From the NCBI GenBank assembly GCA_903995115.1, contig LR877161.1:62001-126000 (forward strand): a DNA stretch of 64,000 nucleotides. The letters run 5' to 3'. The DNA comes from Angomonas deanei. Lineage: Eukaryota > Euglenozoa > Kinetoplastea > Trypanosomatida > Trypanosomatidae. Numbering within the stretch: the first letter of the stretch is position 1; every line of letters begins with the position of its first letter. A program made the translations under genes and the position numbers. Shown in pieces: positions 17,600-27,248 of this stretch. A model generated the notes under the pieces. It was given only the letters and a program-made list of their open reading frames with translations, was not told the DNA's origin and made no database searches.

Positions 17600-19499
17600 T
17601 CAGTCCCTGCGCTGGGAGTTCCCCAGCATGGAGGACTCAAAAGCGGCGAGAGAATTGTTGGTGACATTCTTCCTATTACTATTAGTATTATTATTATTAT
17701 TATTATTATTGCCTTCCCGCGACGGGGTACCTGGAGAAGTGGGCGAGTTCGCTGGAAACGCCGTCGTGGGGCTCGGACGAGGATTGCCCTTTCCTCTACT
17801 AATAGGAACGTCTAACTCACCAATGACGACATCCCCAGCCGGTGGGCTCCTTGCTGCTGCTGCTGGGCGGTGGCCCATCCGTCATGGGCAAGATACCGAG
17901 CAGGAAGTCACCCTGTGGCTCGCCATCCTCATTGACATAAAAGACCCCCTCGTTGGGCTCCTCCCCGGTGGCGGCGCCCTCCTCAAATGGGACTTCCTCC
18001 TCATCGTCGGATATTTCCAGCTGCACAATGACGCCTTGGAAGCCATTCTTGGCGAAGAAGCGACAGTACAGGTAGGAGACCACACTCCCCACGACAAGGA
18101 AGCCAATGAGCGCCATGCCGATCGGAAGGGAAAGCGCTGAGACGATGGCGGCCATGAGAGAGAAGGCAGCAGCAGGGGCGAGGCAGAGGGCTGCCATCCA
18201 CGTGTTGCACGGGAGGCGGAAGGGACGGGGCAGGTTGGGGTACTGTATGCGTAACTTGATCAAGGAGGCGTAAATCACGAGCATGCGCAGACAGTACAAG
18301 GACTGCACGAGGGAGACCACATTCTCAAAGTTAAGGGAGACACTAAACACCACCGTCACGACGGCATTAATCACAATCGCAGGAATGGGCGTCCCCAGCT
18401 TGGGGTGGTAGTACCCAATGAAGCGGGACACCTTCTTGGGAAAGATCTCCATCGTCCCCAGCCCCGCTAGCAGACGACTGGTGCAGCACATGGAGGTGAG
18501 GGTGAAGCCCAAGCCACTCAGCATCGCACCAGAGAAGAGCATGTACTTGAGCCAATCCCCCGCAATGACCTGCGCCACCTCTGGCCAGTGCCCTGCCTGC
18601 CACTGGTCGCCAGGGCCGACGGCACTCACCCCAGCGAGCATCGGCATGACGTAACCGACGTACGTGGATACCATCAGCAAGGCCATGGCACGGGGGAAGG
18701 CATGCTGGGGGTTGGAGACCTCCTCGACGAGGGCACCGGAGTTTTCAATATTGGCGTAGTTCCAGCTAATGATAGAGAAGAAGGAGGACCAGTTGACGCT
18801 CTTCACGTCAACGTAGAGGACATTGTCGTTGAAGCCGTGGGCGAAGAGACGAATCACCGTCAGTAGGGAAAAGGGCAGGACGGTGATGGCACACAGAATG
18901 ATGGAACTACTGCCCACAATCTCCACGCCGACAATATTCAGAACGGTGCAGATGGCCACGACCGCAATCTTAATTCCAGCCTCCCCACCCTTGTTGACCT
19001 TTCCTTCGCTAATGTTCACCGAGTACTCCGCGGTGAGGTTGGGGTAGGTGGCGTTACCGATGAAAATGATAAAAATAGTGCCCAAAATGCACAGAAATGA
19101 AATAAAAGGCGGAAAAGCGGCGTTCGCCCACATGAGGACACCCGAGTTACTGGGAATAGCGGTGCACAGCTCCGCCACGGCGAGCCCGGTGGGGTAGCAC
19201 CACAGCCAGGGCAGGATAATACACACAATCAGCGTGATGAGTGGCCCAGCGGAGCCGATGCCGTCCTCGAACCCGTACCCGCCCCCCACACAGAGGGAGA
19301 AGAGGATACCGAACAGAGAAAGGGTATTCAGCGAACCACGGTGGGCGACACCCTCGCCAGACCGCTTCACCCACTCCGGCCGTCGCATGACCCCTTTCGT
19401 CCGTCGCATCTGCGGCACAAACATGGTTTCTACATGTGGGGTTCGGTTGGTCATGGTGGGCTTCGTCGTGCTACCGGTCGTACTAACATTCTCTTGCAT
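17600..19499 (-). CDS. APC-superfamily amino acid/polyamine permease (POT1-like), C-terminal tail out of frame
   Basis: The protein has about 12 membrane segments and an APC-type N-terminal motif (GGGYGFEDGIGSAGPL), then SWNYANIENSGALVEEVSNP and PTGLAVAEL, features of the trypanosomatid polyamine/amino acid permeases of the POT1 group. It probably sits in the plasma membrane and imports polyamines or amino acids; substrate is inferred from family only. Start is the ATG at 19497-19499. The first frame ends at 17817. If one base is skipped just before this, for example in the GGGG run (plus strand 17833-17836), the tail continues about 70 residues with Ser/Pro-rich sequence and an Asn run, ending at 17600. 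Such a tail resembles those of the two neighbouring transporters. The 560-residue product alone already contains the whole membrane core. Confidence 0.85.
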
Positions 19500-20025
19500 T
19501 AAGATTTTTTATTTTTTTTTTTTTTTTTTTTTGAAAGCACCAAAAAAATCCACAAATAATGAGTGAAATTATATAAAATCCAAAAAAAGGGGAAAAGTTC
19601 TATGAAAAAGAACTATACAATGAAAACAATTAAAAAAAGGGACTAACGAATATAGTGTTTGCCTCTTTTCTTGAAATAATACTCTTTACTTTATTCTATT
19701 GGTTTACTACTTGTAAAAAAAAAAAAAAAGAGAGAAATAAAAGTGTTTTGATGTACAGCACGATAGCTCTTCAGCAAAAACGTGTGTAGGGGTGTTATCA
19801 TCGGTTCTTCATTGACAATTTAGGATAATGTTTCTGAAAGAAAGATATCTTACTTTTTTTTTTTAATAATAAAAACAATAGTGAGCATAGTACTCTAGTG
19901 CGACAAAAAAAAAAAGAGAACCATTTATCGCTAAAAATAAATAAATAAATACTCTTTTTTTTTTTTTTTTACAAGTATGGCCCCTCCCTATCGTTATTTT
20001 TTATATCAATCGGCCTTTCTCTGCT
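19500..20025. other. AT-rich spacer, no gene seen
   Basis: Contains T(18)-class and A(15)-class homopolymers near 19512, 19720 and 19950 and no credible coding frame. It carries the 5' UTR of the permease and the 3' UTR of the proteasome gene. Confidence 0.6.
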
Positions 20026-20880
20026 TTAAGACAGACGCTGCTCCTTGATACGTTCCTTCTCTGCCTCCTCTGCCTCCTCCGCCGCACGCTGGCGCTCCGC
20101 CTCGGCGAGGTGAGGTTTGAGCTCCTCGACCGATAGCACGTGAAACTGCGGCACCGTCTTGGGGTGATCCAAGTGCGGGTTGAGCAGCCGCTGTTCCGCC
20201 GGGGCGGGCACCCGCCGCAGGACCGCCATTTCTACGCGGTCGGGGGATAACTTCAAGGTGTCCATGGTCTTGCTAATGACGCGCAGGGCGAGCACCATCC
20301 CCTCCTCCAGCGTGAGGCCTTCCTTCCACTCCTTCTTGAGGAGCGACTGCGACACCTGCTCATTCTGACCTACCGCGTACGCCGACCACGCATTGTAGTC
20401 CCCGCTGGGCTCCGTCGCAAAAAGCTGAAACCCAAAATAGCGGTCCCAACCGGCGAGGAGGAAGGAAACCCCGAAAGGGCGCACCCCACCGTACTGCGTG
20501 TACAACTGCTTCTCGTCACAGATAGAGCGACACAAGTCCTCAATCGCGATGGGCTCCTGAAAGGCGTAGTGATGCCGTAGGGCACTAAGACGCGCTTGAT
20601 TGATGAGCGCGTTGGCATCGGAGGAGATACCCGCCACGCTACAGCCGAGGTGATCGGCAATCTTGTAGACCTTCTCACCGCTGATGTTCTTATCCTCGAC
20701 GTTCTCGTCGTCGAAGAGGTCGTTCTGGATGGTTTTCTCCGCCACGAGCACGACGCCCTCTTTGGTGGTGACACCAATGACGGTGCCCGCCTGCTGGATC
20801 GCCTCCACCGCGTACTCTACCTGGTACAGACGACCGTCTGGGGAGAAGGTGGTCGTGCGGGTGTCGTAACGAGAGGACAT
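20026..20880 (-). CDS. PSMA4: 20S proteasome subunit alpha type-4 (PSMA4/Pre9-like)
   Basis: The N terminus SSRYDTRTTTFSPDGRLYQVEYA is a classic proteasome alpha signature (written here in part: YDTRTTTFSPDGRLYQVEY). SVAGISSDAN, EPIAIEDL, YTQYGGVRPFGVSFL and the C-terminal Glu/Arg-rich helix match alpha type-4 (systematic alpha3) best. It forms part of the outer ring of the 20S core particle and has no catalytic Thr. Length of 284 residues is slightly above the usual 250-260 because of the charged tail. Start at 20878-20880 is unambiguous, and a pyrimidine tract with AG lies just upstream. Confidence 0.95.
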   Translation of the reverse strand: MSSRYDTRTTTFSPDGRLYQVEYAVEAIQQAGTVIGVTTKEGVVLVAEKTIQNDLFDDENVEDKNISGEKVYKIADHLGCSVAGISSDANALINQARLSALRHHYAFQEPIAIEDLCRSICDEKQLYTQYGGVRPFGVSFLLAGWDRYFGFQLFATEPSGDYNAWSAYAVGQNEQVSQSLLKKEWKEGLTLEEGMVLALRVISKTMDTLKLSPDRVEMAVLRRVPAPAEQRLLNPHLDHPKTVPQFHVLSVEELKPHLAEAERQRAAEEAEEAEKERIKEQRLS

Positions 20881-20923
20881 AACGGAATAATAATAATAAA
20901 TAAAATAAAACTAATTTATTTTG

Positions 20924-20960
20924 CTTTTTTGATGGAAGGAAGAAAAAAAAAGAGGGAGAA
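20924..20960 (-). promoter_or_regulatory. Predicted spliced-leader acceptor for proteasome alpha-4
   Basis: On the minus strand a pyrimidine-rich tract (about 20960-20934) is followed by the first AG at 20925-20924, about 45 nt upstream of the ATG. A second AG lies at 20912-20911. Confidence 0.6.
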
Positions 20961-21057
20961 GTTATGAAACAGTTGGTCAAAAGAAGTATTCATCTACAAA
21001 ACAAGATGAACATTCCATATCAATAAAGTAAAACATAACTGGAGCCGTATACCATTA

Positions 21058-21774
21058 TTACATTTCACTCCCACCCTGCTGGCCCAACGCTCTCACCTTA
21101 TCTTTTCGTACGATCAGCTCCGCCAAGGCAATACGCCACAGCGGGAAGAACACATCCTTCTCCACCCCCAAGTACTCTCCGCCCAGCGACGAGATACGGC
21201 GATAAGCGCTATTGATAATCTCCAAGTCCCCATGGCAGTGGAACAGACTAGCGGTCATGGCATCGTACAGAAAACAACGTGTGGTGGGGAGCTGACGGAG
21301 GACATGGTTCTCTACCTCGCGCACGTGTTGTGGGTTCTTGGCGTCATACTGGTCAATGGAAAAAGGAGTGCCCTCCGCACGGTTGGGACAACTTTCCTCC
21401 TCATCGGTGGTGGTCTTCTCATTCAGAAAAGAGTTCAACAAGTGTTTTCTAAAGTTGACGACGTCGGCGACGGAACTATTATACTGCAGGGCGATCACCG
21501 TCAGCGATTGGTCCGGGCAGGCCAGCGCCGTGCTCCCCGCGATCCAGTCTCGCGACAGTCGGCTGCCCCCCGCGAAGTGAACGAGTGCCTTGCAGTACAG
21601 TTGGCGGGTGTGCAAGGCTTCATCACCGACGGTGGACTCCTCTAGCACGCCCATCACAGGGGCGGTGTCACTGCCGTAGAGCCGCTGCGTCACCCAACCG
21701 GTAATGGTGTAGGAGGAGCCGCAGCGGATAGCAGTGAGCGAGCGAGGAGGAAGGAAGGTCTGCCACTTTTTCAT
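21058..21774 (-). CDS. Hypothetical protein, 238 residues
   Basis: No family is recognised. The protein starts MKKWQTFLPPRSLTAIRCG and has mixed alpha/beta composition with no membrane segment. A Thr/Glu-rich loop (EKTTTDEEES) divides it in two. The basic start could act as a mitochondrial presequence, which is weak evidence. The frame is clean and codon use resembles the neighbours, so it is very likely a real gene. Confidence 0.75.
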   Translation of the reverse strand: MKKWQTFLPPRSLTAIRCGSSYTITGWVTQRLYGSDTAPVMGVLEESTVGDEALHTRQLYCKALVHFAGGSRLSRDWIAGSTALACPDQSLTVIALQYNSSVADVVNFRKHLLNSFLNEKTTTDEEESCPNRAEGTPFSIDQYDAKNPQHVREVENHVLRQLPTTRCFLYDAMTASLFHCHGDLEIINSAYRRISSLGGEYLGVEKDVFFPLWRIALAELIVRKDKVRALGQQGGSEM

Positions 21775-22112
21775 ATTTTTTTGACTCGAATTGAATAGTT
21801 CTAATAGGAAACGATAAATTATTATTATTGTTGTATTTTATTTTTTTCTTTTGTGTGTGTGATGATGTAGAATGGAGGAGGCAGAAACAATAATAGTACA
21901 CCGACGGAAATAAGTTTTAGTCAGAATTGTGTACTTTGAATTTCAGCGGTGATCGATATTTTTATTCTCTGTTGTGTATAGTAGTTTATGTATGTGACTA
22001 CAAAAATAAAAAAAAAAAGTTCTGTGGATATTTACTACTAATTCATATAAAAAAAAAAATAGATTCTCTCTCTTTTATTAGCATTACGCCTTTTCCTCTT
22101 TTGTTTCACTAT

Positions 22113-23091
22113 TCATTTTTCTTCTTCCTTGTGTTGTGTCTTTTGGGTCAACGCGGGATCGGTCCTCTGGCAAATCTCCTTCATGCGATAATAATCCGCG
22201 ATACCCGTCAGCTCATACTCCGGACCCAAAAAAGACCCAATCGCAGGCACGCACCGCCGCCTCTGCCAGTACCTCCACATCACACGGCGGGGCCAACAAC
22301 TTGCGGCCGCCGACGGAGGATAATAAGAGATCGAGTGGTTTGCCGATCATCCACAGCGGCATCGCCAGCGCCGCCCCACCGCCCGTCGTCGTGAGCGAAG
22401 GGACGGACTGATATCGCGTGCCGTAGATAAAACCCGGCCGCAAGATGAAGCCTCTATGTTTCAAATTTTTCGTAATCCCTTCCTCCGCGCCCTGTTTGCC
22501 GTGGAAATAACCTTTCAAGGTGATCTTGCGGTTAAACACAAATGGCAAATGTTTGTGATACGGTTCGGAAGAAACATAGACAAATTTATTAGCAGCTGGT
22601 AACAACTTGGGGTGACACATACCAGCGGCAATGTTGGTGTTGGTGTCTGCGTTGGCCGCCCTGGCATGATGATAGTCCCTGGACAGGACCCCAATACAGC
22701 TGACAATGGAAGTGGTGTCGGGGTGGTCGTGGAAGAACTGAAACACCTGCGGCCGACTGCTGGCGTCAATACTCACAAATTCCAACGCGTCGGTCGTGTT
22801 CGCCTCCTCCACCAGCGCCATCAAGGCATCTCCCTCATTGAGGTCCGTGCCAGAAGACGACAGGGGGGAGGGCGGCAGGTCCGGCAGGAACCCTTCTCGT
22901 AAGGACTCTAACGCCGCCTTGCGACCGCCCACCGTCCCTACCCGCTTGTGCAAGGACTCCAGTGGACTGCCAGGCGGGGGGACCCCTTGACGGGTGGCAA
23001 TGATCACTTTATAACCGCGGAGTAGGGCACGGACCGCCACGTTGGAGCCGACGAAACCGCTTCCGCCGAAGAGGATTAACTTTTTTTGCAT
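22113..23091 (-). CDS. Atypical short-chain dehydrogenase (NDUFA9/Coq11-like), last residues out of frame
   Basis: The nucleotide-binding glycine motif is at residues 9-15 (GGSGFVG). VSIDASSR, IVSCIGVL, FVYVSSEPYHK, a GYFHGKQGAEE segment with the lysine expected after Tyr, and ILRPGFIYG follow the atypical SDR group that includes complex I subunit NDUFA9 and yeast Coq11. Members of this group bind NAD(P)H, and many act in or near the mitochondrial inner membrane. No clear presequence is present here. The first frame ends at 22213 after FFGSGV. If one base is skipped, for example in the run A6 (plus 22228-22233) next to CCC, the frame continues for about 34 residues (GPEYELTGIADYYRM...) to a stop at 22113-22115, which looks like a natural family C terminus. 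Confidence 0.85.
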
Positions 23092-23897
23092 TTCTATTTG
23101 ATATACTGAAAAAAAATGAGAGGAAAAGAAAAAAAAAAAGAAAATATGCTGCTGCTAAAGTGGCAAAACATGCAATAAGTTGTTATTTTTTCGATTCGTT
23201 TTTTTTTTTTTTTTTTTGATAATTTTCGATATAAATAGGTCGTAAATGACAGTATTTAATTGGTGAACATACATTAAAATATTTTTAGTTTTCTTTTTTT
23301 TTTTTTTTTTAATTAGGCTTAAAAAAAAAAAAAAAAGAATCTCCTTAATGCTATTTTTTTTCTTTTAAGTCTTAATAAATATATGATTTATTTTATTATT
23401 TTTTTTTTTTTTCGTTGTATACAAGTGTATTTTTCATTTTAGGGTAATAATAGAGGAAGGGGAAAAAAAAAGGTACAATAAATTTAACATTAATTTTTTT
23501 TTTAATTTTTCATTATATTTTCTTTTTTAGTTATTATTTTCCCTAAACTTCTTTCACCTTTTGTTTGTTTGTTTCTTTACAGCACTTTTTCTTTTTTTTT
23601 CGGTTAGTGTTCAGCAAGTGAACAAACACGAAATACAAAAAGGGCTCATATACAAAAAAAAAAAAGGGAAGTTTGACGCCATGTAAACAACATTTGTATA
23701 TAAAATACAATGAGAGAGATCGCCACGCAAAATACAAAAAAAAAAAAAAAAGAAATTTACAACCACAGCAGTTCTTTTTTTATTATTATGATTATTATGA
23801 CGAACGCATGTGTTTTTTTAATTTTATTTTTTTATTCATACTTACCTTCCAGGATAAAAGGGTGCATCACACAAAAAAAAAAGAACTAAAAACTTTA
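23092..23897. other. AT-rich spacer (about 800 bp), no gene seen
   Basis: The spacer holds repeated T and A runs up to 16-18 bases and short low-complexity frames only. I find no tRNA-like or snoRNA-like element by eye. It must hold the 5' UTR of the SDR gene and the 3' UTR of the zinc-knuckle gene. Confidence 0.6.
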
Positions 23898-26579
23898 CTA
23901 CGCCATCAAATCCGTGAGTTCCGTTAGTTCTACCGTATTATTTTCCTCGTGTGGTTTCTGACTGGGACTATCGGCCCGACCACGTTTCCGCGAGTCCGCC
24001 GTGACGCCACCGTCGACGTCGTAGTGCTCACTGCCCTTCTCCGCCCCCTCCATCTGGGAGAAGCCGCTACCATAGAGCGCGGTGCCCGACTGGCCATAGC
24101 GCAGCAACGACCCCAAGTGATTCTGTTCTATAAACTTCTTTTGCGCGACACCGCCCGGGCTGTAATCCTCCTTGAAGCGCTCCACCGCCTCTAAGATACT
24201 ATCCCGTCCCTTAATATAACGGGTCGGCAGCCGCTCCTCGTAGTAGCTGCGGCGGTGGAGGTAGGCCCAGAGGTCCACCTCGAAGCTGCGCAGGTCCCGC
24301 AGGAAGCCCTGCTCCTCCTCCAGCGCCTCGCTGCAGTCCTCGGTGTGGTGGTCCAACTTGTCGCAGTAGAAACACACCTCGGGGAAGTCGACCGCCTTCA
24401 GGGGGCCGAGGTGCACGAGGAGATCGCTCAGCCCGATGGAGTGGAGAAAGTTCTGCACCTCCAGCGTCGTGTAGCGGGCCGCAGCGAGGGGGATGCCGCT
24501 GTCCCGCAACTGCTCCACGGCCTCACCGTAGGAGGGAGGATAGGCATTCCGCCCGGAGCGGGTATAATAAGAGGCCGCCGTCCGCAGCGCCACCGCGTCG
24601 TCCGTGCGTAACTCCCGGAACAGTTCGCTCACCCGTCGCTCAATGCGAGTGGGGTACAGCTTGGCATCCACCTCCGCGAACCCCTCCGTGGCGAAGACCC
24701 GCCTGGCCTTGGCGAGGCAGTTGCGCAGCATGTGGCCCGCCTTACCGCAGTCGGGGCACACCGGAGTGCGTCGACCAAAAATAATTTTCACCGCCAAGTT
24801 TAATTCCGCCTTACGGAAATCCTTCGCCATGCGGTCGTCGGCGTCAATCTGCTCCAGCACCGCGTCAATGCGGTACATTTGCTCTGGCCACTCGATGGTG
24901 ACCAAGTCATACTCCATCAGCGTCTCCTTGGCAATCCGCATATCCCAGTCCTCGATGGGGAGGTCCCCGTCGCGGTGGGGGCAGGCCGACATGGAGTGGA
25001 AGGGCTCCAGACAGCTGCGGCACAGGATATCCTTAATCGGAGCTATCCGCATCACCTCCTCCGGCACACGGGCGTACTTGGCGGGTGTATAGCTAGGGGG
25101 GAGGGTGCCGTCGATGAGGCAGAAGGCGAACGAACTGGTCTCGCGGATCTCCTTGATGCACTCGTTCGTCTGCGGCGGGAGGCTGTGGCGGCGGAATGGG
25201 CCGTCCAGCACCTCCACCGCCCCGAGGAGCTCCTTCCAATCCCGGTACCGCCGCAGTTTGTACAAGTGCTCCTTTGCCTTCTGCATGGCCGGACTAAGAT
25301 CCTCGTCGGAGGGTTTCTGGAAGAGGGTGGCGCTGGGCTTCAGCTGGTGACTGGCGTGCAGCCAGAGGGCGTGGCGCTCGAGGGGACCGGTCACGGCACC
25401 CCGCACCGCATCAAACGCATCGACCACGTCGTCGTAGGAGCGCTCGGACTGGATGAGCTTCACAATCGCATCTAACACACTATCCACCCGTAACGGTAGT
25501 TTGATATCGTACTTGTACAGCACGTCGACCGCATCTAGCTTGTGGTAGCGGGGCGGTTGCACCCGCTTCGGACGGAACATGCGGACCTGATTTTCATTCG
25601 ACTCGTCGGCGTGAAATCGGACAAAGGGCCGTTCACACGGACAGGCCCACTCGCAGTGTTTCCAGGTGTTGCACATACGGCAGCCTCCCTTGAAGGCAAT
25701 CACCTTCATGGCCCACTTAAGCACGGTGGGGTGCATGCTAGGGTCTAGCGCGCTGACCTCATCCACGGAGGAAGGGACCGTGAGGGAGGCGGGACGGACC
25801 CGTAGCTCCTCCGCTTCCCCATCCACCGCCTTCTCCCCCGTCCGGTACCAGCCATAACTGCGTAGGACGTGCCACGCCGCGGCGGGGTTCGGTTCCTGAC
25901 GCCTCAAGCGCCACAGCGAATCCTTAAACGTATTCGGAATCTCCAAATACTTTTCCGCCGACGCCGAAAGATCATTGCCGTTCCGCTCTATCGATCGTAC
26001 CCGCTCCTTCAGCTCGTAGTAGACATACGCACTAAACACCGTCTTCCAGGAAGAGAGAATGCTACCGTATATGTTCTGTAACGACACGACCTGATCCCGG
26101 GTTAAGGCCGAGATCTCCGGCGGCACCCCGCGAAAGGCTTCCGCAGAAATGATCGCACCCGTCTTGGAAAGATCGACACTAAACGCATTCGGAGAACTAG
26201 ACTCCTTTTTACCTTCTTGGCCACCGTTCTTGTCCCGTCGGTGTTTCAACGTAAACCAACGATAGGCTATCAGATAATGCATAAAGGGGTGTATCTTACT
26301 GAGTACTTTGGTTTTGAATAAATCATCGTTGGTGTCACTACAGCAGAGGATGACAGCGTTGAGGAGACGCCATGCCCCGGAGCGGTCCAGAGGATCCTCG
26401 GCGTCGGTCACACGCCAGATGAGGGCACGGGATAGTTCTAAAGGGTGTTCGTGGCCGTGTTGGCGCACAAAGTTGAGCGCATGATTACACTCCACCTGTA
26501 CATCCGCCTTTTCTAGTGGGATAGAGAACTGAACACAACAGCGGTGAAGAAACTCTCGATCGAAAGCGACTTCCGGCAT
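23898..26579 (-). CDS. Large protein with four zinc-knuckle-like clusters
   Basis: The 893-residue protein carries four Cys/His clusters: CRMCNTWKHCEWACPC near residue 300, CRSCLEPFHSMSACPH near 520, CPDCGKAGHMLRNC near 606 (canonical CCHC spacing C-x2-C-x4-H-x4-C) and CFYCDKLDHHTEDC near 735. Between them the sequence is helical and charged. A C-terminal KRGRADSP segment may be a nuclear signal. Zinc knuckles usually bind single-stranded RNA or proteins, so an RNA-processing or ribosome-related role, nuclear or mitochondrial, is possible; I cannot name the family. The wide spacing and absence of reverse transcriptase or protease argue against a retroelement Gag. The frame is intact from the ATG at 26577-26579. 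Confidence 0.8.
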   Translation of the reverse strand: MPEVAFDREFLHRCCVQFSIPLEKADVQVECNHALNFVRQHGHEHPLELSRALIWRVTDAEDPLDRSGAWRLLNAVILCCSDTNDDLFKTKVLSKIHPFMHYLIAYRWFTLKHRRDKNGGQEGKKESSSPNAFSVDLSKTGAIISAEAFRGVPPEISALTRDQVVSLQNIYGSILSSWKTVFSAYVYYELKERVRSIERNGNDLSASAEKYLEIPNTFKDSLWRLRRQEPNPAAAWHVLRSYGWYRTGEKAVDGEAEELRVRPASLTVPSSVDEVSALDPSMHPTVLKWAMKVIAFKGGCRMCNTWKHCEWACPCERPFVRFHADESNENQVRMFRPKRVQPPRYHKLDAVDVLYKYDIKLPLRVDSVLDAIVKLIQSERSYDDVVDAFDAVRGAVTGPLERHALWLHASHQLKPSATLFQKPSDEDLSPAMQKAKEHLYKLRRYRDWKELLGAVEVLDGPFRRHSLPPQTNECIKEIRETSSFAFCLIDGTLPPSYTPAKYARVPEEVMRIAPIKDILCRSCLEPFHSMSACPHRDGDLPIEDWDMRIAKETLMEYDLVTIEWPEQMYRIDAVLEQIDADDRMAKDFRKAELNLAVKIIFGRRTPVCPDCGKAGHMLRNCLAKARRVFATEGFAEVDAKLYPTRIERRVSELFRELRTDDAVALRTAASYYTRSGRNAYPPSYGEAVEQLRDSGIPLAAARYTTLEVQNFLHSIGLSDLLVHLGPLKAVDFPEVCFYCDKLDHHTEDCSEALEEEQGFLRDLRSFEVDLWAYLHRRSYYEERLPTRYIKGRDSILEAVERFKEDYSPGGVAQKKFIEQNHLGSLLRYGQSGTALYGSGFSQMEGAEKGSEHYDVDGGVTADSRKRGRADSPSQKPHEENNTVELTELTDLMA

Positions 26580-27248
26580 TTGTCCCTTTTTTTTTTCTTA
26601 TTTTATTTATTGATTGATAAATAAAAATAATAAGATATGTCCTGTGTTCTAACTTTTTCCCCTTTTTTTCGGAACAGTTTGAATATATGTTATGGGTATA
26701 CTACAAAAATATTTCGCCAAGAAAAATATTATTTTTTTTTTTTCACTACAAGTTAAAAAACTTAGTTAATGTACAGTAATATTATAAATTTGAGCCAACG
26801 GAGAAAAAAAAAATTAACTTTATGGAATTTATTTTTCTTTTTTAAATTTGGTAATGTGTTTTAAAATATAACACACTTAGCTAAATTAAAAAAAAAAAAA
26901 AATGAGAAAACTAATGAAAAGAAAAAAAGAACTTTTCTTTCTTTTTTTTCTTTCGGAAAAGGAAAGGAAGAAAGGAATGAGGGAAATCGCAAAACAAAAA
27001 ATGCAGCACTAGACTTGTTTTTGTTTTTTTTCCTTTTCCAAAACGAAATAACGAGAAAAAAAGGCAAAAAAAAACGGATGTACACACCTGAAAATGTGTT
27101 TTTTAGAAGAATTGATTTTTGTAAAATTGCAGTTTTTTTTTGTTTTGTTTTTCGAGATCCGTTCTCCATTACCAATGGCCGTCCAAAAAAAAAAAAACGG
27201 TATTCATTGGTGTCCTTTTTTTTTTTTTTTTTTTTCGTATGTAATGTC
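26580..27248. other. AT-rich spacer, no gene seen
   Basis: Rich in A/T runs, including T18-class near 27217. Plus-strand frames here are Lys/Phe low-complexity and continue only as antisense of the exchanger gene. Confidence 0.6.

Noticed and set aside
23898-26579. Zinc knuckles as a sign of a retroelement Gag
   Set aside because: Four clusters are spread over 893 residues, with no polymerase, protease or terminal repeats nearby, and the frame and codon use match the host genes.
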